Positions 61,317-64,000 of a DNA stretch of 64,000 nucleotides are shown here, piece by piece. A program made the position numbers and the translations under genes. The notes under the pieces were generated by a model. The model was not told the DNA's origin. It ran no database searches and saw only the letters and a list, made by a program, of their open reading frames with translations. Source of the stretch: Conchocele bisecta (lineage: Eukaryota > Mollusca > Bivalvia > Lucinida > Thyasiridae). The stretch spans positions 21,379,505-21,443,504 of the forward strand of contig CM055274.1 in the NCBI GenBank assembly GCA_029237695.1, written 5' to 3'. How positions within the stretch are numbered: the first letter of the stretch is position 1; the number at the start of each line of letters is the position of its first letter.

Positions 61317-62325
61317 GCACAACGGATCGTACGAAATTTTGTCGTGGTAGACCCATAAAATATTTGTCGTGGCCAGATCTTGCAACATGCCCGAAATCTA
61401 TTTCGAGTGGTCACAAGGGCTACGACACATTAAAGATGGTTTGGCGAAGGGGACGCGACAGAAACAAAAGATATGTCGTGGTTAAGTCGTGGGTGTGTCG
61501 CAAGTCAGTCGTGCGACAGTCGTGGGACCATCGTGAGTTGTCGGGCATTATCGGGCATTACTGCTGTTTTTCACGCAAGACTGCCGCACAACAGTCGTGG
61601 GTCACTCGTGGGACGCTCGCGCGTCCGTCTCCCGACTATATAACGAGGCCCGGTCTGTTGCCTGTCATTTGCTCTCGAGATTTTTCAGTGGAAACATCGA
61701 AGTTCTGCCCGAATTTTTGACATTTTTCACTTTATTTTATTCAACTTTTTGCAAATTTAATCCAAGTTTGTATCAAGGATGCCTCCCAAGAAGAAAACCG
61801 ACAAGAGAAAGGTGGTAACAGTGGCTGATGTGCACCAGACAGACATTCGCCCGAGCTATATACCCCTCAAAAAACGAAAATATGTTGCAAGACTAACGCA
61901 AGACTAATGCACGAGACTTGCAATGTTGTGCAAGCCTCTTACGAAATATAATATTCGTGAGACAATCTTGCAACTGTCTCACGACTGTCCTGCGACAGTC
62001 GTGAGACAGTCGTAGGACAGTCGTGCGACAGTCGTAAGATTGTTTGACTAAACAATTTTCTTCTGGTACCCACGACAAGATATTTATCGCACGACAATCG
62101 CAAGACTGTCGGAAGACTGTCGTAGGACAGACTCACGACAGCCACAACACACAGATACCACAAAAAATCGTCGAACAAAAAAGGTACATGTCCAATTTTG
62201 CCTCACGACGGCAAGTCGATGCCACGATGCTCAGAATTTCGTAGCACTGTCTTGCGACGACCCACGATTTGCCCAAATGTTCTGTCGTGTCGTGGCACAA
62301 ATGCGTCGTGGGTTCGTTGTGACCA
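61317..62325. mobile_element. Non-autonomous transposon-like element with dense GTCGTG-type motifs
   Basis: CACAACGGATCGTACG at the left and CGTCGTGGGTTCGTTGTG at the right suggest short inverted ends (CACAACG). Both flanks (61340-61630, 61945-62300) are filled with direct and inverted variants of GTCGTGCGACAGTCGTGG and CGTGAGACAGTCG, like transposase-bound subterminal repeats. The centre carries a TATA box and a 42-codon ORF (next entry). Superfamily unknown. Confidence 0.5.
61779..61907 (+). CDS. Short basic ORF (42 codons) inside the GTCGTG-rich element
   Basis: ATG in good context (CAAGGATGC), peptide MPPKKKTDKRKVVTVADVHQ then TDIRPSYIPLKKRKYVAR and LTQD, stop TAA. Two basic clusters (PKKK.DKRK and KKRK) look like nuclear localisation or DNA-binding tails. 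TATATAA at about 61636-61642 lies ~140 bp upstream and could be its promoter. It may be the truncated N-terminus of a transposon protein. No domain recognised. Confidence 0.35.
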   Translation: MPPKKKTDKRKVVTVADVHQTDIRPSYIPLKKRKYVARLTQD

Positions 62326-62396
62326 ATCCTTAACCTATAACTGATCCCCAGAGCTCTGCTATAACAAACAACGTCTTGTATGTATAGCGAGTATAT

Positions 62397-62787
62397 AGAT
62401 AATAGTAGGTTAGTGCCGTGAATGGGAAAAAATATCCGGCAACGCTCAGGAATTTCTTTATTTCTCATCAGAAGTATATGTTGTGACCAACATATACTTT
62501 GGTTCAGAAATAAGGAAAATAGATAGAGAATAGTAGGTTAGTGCCGTGAATGGGGAAAAATATATGGCAATGCTCAGGAAACGGGATGGGCGAGGCTCTG
62601 CCGAGCACATCCCGTTTCCGTGCCGCACCAGATTTATTTTTCCCATTCACGGCACTAACCTACTATTCTATTTATCCCGTCAACACCTAAAAATGGCTTT
62701 AAAATGCAAAAATAGTATTGACTGGATATCAAAAATGTTTCACGGCACTGTGTTTCACGGCACATACGCACTGTGTTGACGGGATAA
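62397..62787. mobile_element. Composite foldback family F (copy F3)
   Basis: AGTAGGTTAGTGCCGTGAAT, collapsed palindrome E (TGTTGTGACCAACATATAC), AAACGGGATGGGCGAGGCTC hairpin, right end GCACTGTGTTGACGGGATAA. Confidence 0.85.
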
Positions 62788-62903
62788 AAATGGAATCGCA
62801 GACTGGTGTCTGTTTATGATCAACATTGGGTTATACCATACATTCTATGTTAAGCGGCCACCCAGTTGACCAAAATCTACCTCCGTATTCGGTAAAAATA
62901 AAT

Positions 62904-63259
62904 CACGTGGTTACAACAACAACAACGTCGCCCACTCCAAAGTAAGTATTATTTGATATTTTCCTTGATATGCAACGGATTTTGATGAAATATGGCGCAG
63001 CAAACGCGTCTACATGAGCTGCATTTGGTGGTTCAGCGAGTTTGGCACAGACGTATGTCGTTTTTGCGGAAAAACGACAGTAGTTTGGGCGAAAATACAA
63101 AGACCACCAAATGCAGCTTAACAAGACGCGTTTGATGCGCCATATTTCATCAAAATCCGTTACGTAATAAGGACACTATAAAATAATACGTACTTTGAAT
63201 CAGATGGATTCTGGAAATTGCAGTACTTGTTGTTGTTGTTGTTGTTGTTGTACCACGTG
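62904..63259. mobile_element. 356-bp foldback element with CACGTGGT-(ACA)n ends
   Basis: CACGTGGTTACAACAACAAC and (GTT)nGTACCACGTG at the ends; inner arms CAACGGATTTTGATGAAATA, TGGCGCAGCAAACGCGTCTA with complements. The centre holds GTTTTTGCGGAAAAACGAC. Confidence 0.82.
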
Positions 63260-63925
63260 AGCATACACCTTGAAACAAGGCCTTGAGAAAAACGAAGATA
63301 AATTGATGTTACAATCTTCCTCAACCATGCAGGGTTGAGGAAGTTTTTAGCATAACTTTAAATTTCAGCCAGCAAACTTTAGAAAAAAGAAGAAAAATAG
63401 TATTATTAAAATTATTAAGTGGACATTCATGAACGGATTTAATACTTGGACAAGTCCGCAAATCAGTTTTCATATTGCTTCACCAGTAAATAGTGTAAAA
63501 TAACATACACATTGTGTTTGTTTTCTCACAGCACCATTATCAAAACCGGACCCGGACCTTTACCAGAGAAAGAACTTGCTATGGCCTTAGGGCGTTTTGC
63601 CATTTTGCTTGTTTAATTTGTATCATTTCGAAGTTACAATTGAATTACAATCCCATAGACTATGTTACTCCTGCGTCAGGATATCACTGACTTCAAATTA
63701 GTGATCTCCAAATCAAATTGAGGAGTATATAGAGTAAAAGAATTTCTGAAACAGACAACATGTCAAAATTAATGGCTAGCACTTAAGATAGCATCTCTAA
63801 GTGGCTAAGAATAAAATGTCTGTCCATGTTCATGTGTGTGTGTAACTATAATTCGACAAATGCAATTACAAACATTTTACTGACAACAAGATGTTCTTGA
63901 ATAAAATATACGTACAGGGGCAATA
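63260..63925. other. Mostly unassigned sequence with a possible splice acceptor at 63530-63531
   Basis: A good pyrimidine tract and ttttctcacag precede CACCATTATCAAAACC. In phase 1 it reads PLSKPDPDLYQRKNLLWP then stop; another frame stays open for ~50 codons. No homology recognised. It could belong to a neighbouring gene or be chance. Confidence 0.25.
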
Positions 63926-64000
63926 GAGTATAGTAGGTTAGTGCCGTGAATGGGAAAAACATATCTGGCAAGCCTTAGGAAACGGGATGGGCGAGGCTCT
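63926..64000. mobile_element. Composite foldback family F (copy F4), cut by window end
   Basis: AGTAGGTTAGTGCCGTGAAT, GGAAACGGGATGGGCGAGGC. Continues beyond the window. Confidence 0.85.

Noticed and set aside
61364..61720. 118-codon plus-strand frame
   Set aside because: Produced by the repeated GTCGTG-like motifs of the element at 61317; no conserved domain and out of frame with the TATA-linked short ORF.

Overview
The window is eukaryotic, AT-rich, repeat-dense genomic DNA, most likely from a bivalve mollusc. The grounds for that are a many-exon gene with canonical GT-AG introns, tRNA-headed SINEs with a tail core of the CCTTAGCTGTTG..GG.CGTTAAAC type, a very high density of palindromic MITEs, and nucleosome-length tandem repeats. 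There is nothing prokaryotic here (no operons, CRISPR, rRNA or complete tRNA gene). The species call is inference.

One gene explains all the convincing coding sequence. It runs on the + strand from before the left edge to a stop at 49833-49835. I trace 19 exons (404-555, 1736-1838, 6963-7089, 11013-11155, 11797-11993, 15896-16026, 17568-17620, 21880-22047, 25716-25897, 26402-26469, 28147-28247, 30390-30632, 31702-31959, 34828-35075, 38096-38267, 40100-40354, 45637-45816, 46801-47223, 49570-49835). All codon phases agree across every junction. Together they encode about 1155 residues: seven C-type lectin-like domains (CTLDs, the first cut by the window edge), a Thr/Ser/Pro/Gln-rich stalk, one transmembrane helix and a short cytoplasmic tail. 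The tail holds FENKSY, which resembles the FENTLY endocytosis motif of vertebrate mannose receptors. The product is therefore a mannose-receptor-like endocytic or pattern-recognition membrane receptor. Only CTLD-4 keeps the full EPN + ED + WND calcium/sugar signature. The N-terminus and promoter lie outside the window.

The introns (0.5-5.3 kb) are packed with repeats. They hold at least ten families of palindromic, TIR-bearing non-autonomous DNA transposons, often nested, several with clear TA or 8-bp target duplications. They also hold tRNA-SINEs and five tandem arrays: 28-bp at 1-392, ~168-bp at 4796-5935, 25-bp at 18921-21600, 31-bp at 25285-25695 and 33-bp at 41424-45490. Two large minisatellites visibly grew inside dispersed repeats. 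Many repeat ends or arrays stop within about 10-30 bp of splice acceptors.

The most unusual pattern is a set of decayed tandem copies ('echoes') of exon 3' ends and their splice donors. They lie just downstream of five of the gene's exons, including frame-preserving echoes of the C-terminal tail after the stop codon.

From about 50.7 to 64 kb I see no convincing host gene, only repeats. These include a ~1 kb element at 61.3-62.3 kb with dense GTCGTG-type subterminal motifs, a TATA box and a 42-codon basic ORF, and copies of the same MITE families found in the gene. Homopolymer-type indels inside the minisatellites suggest residual long-read error there.
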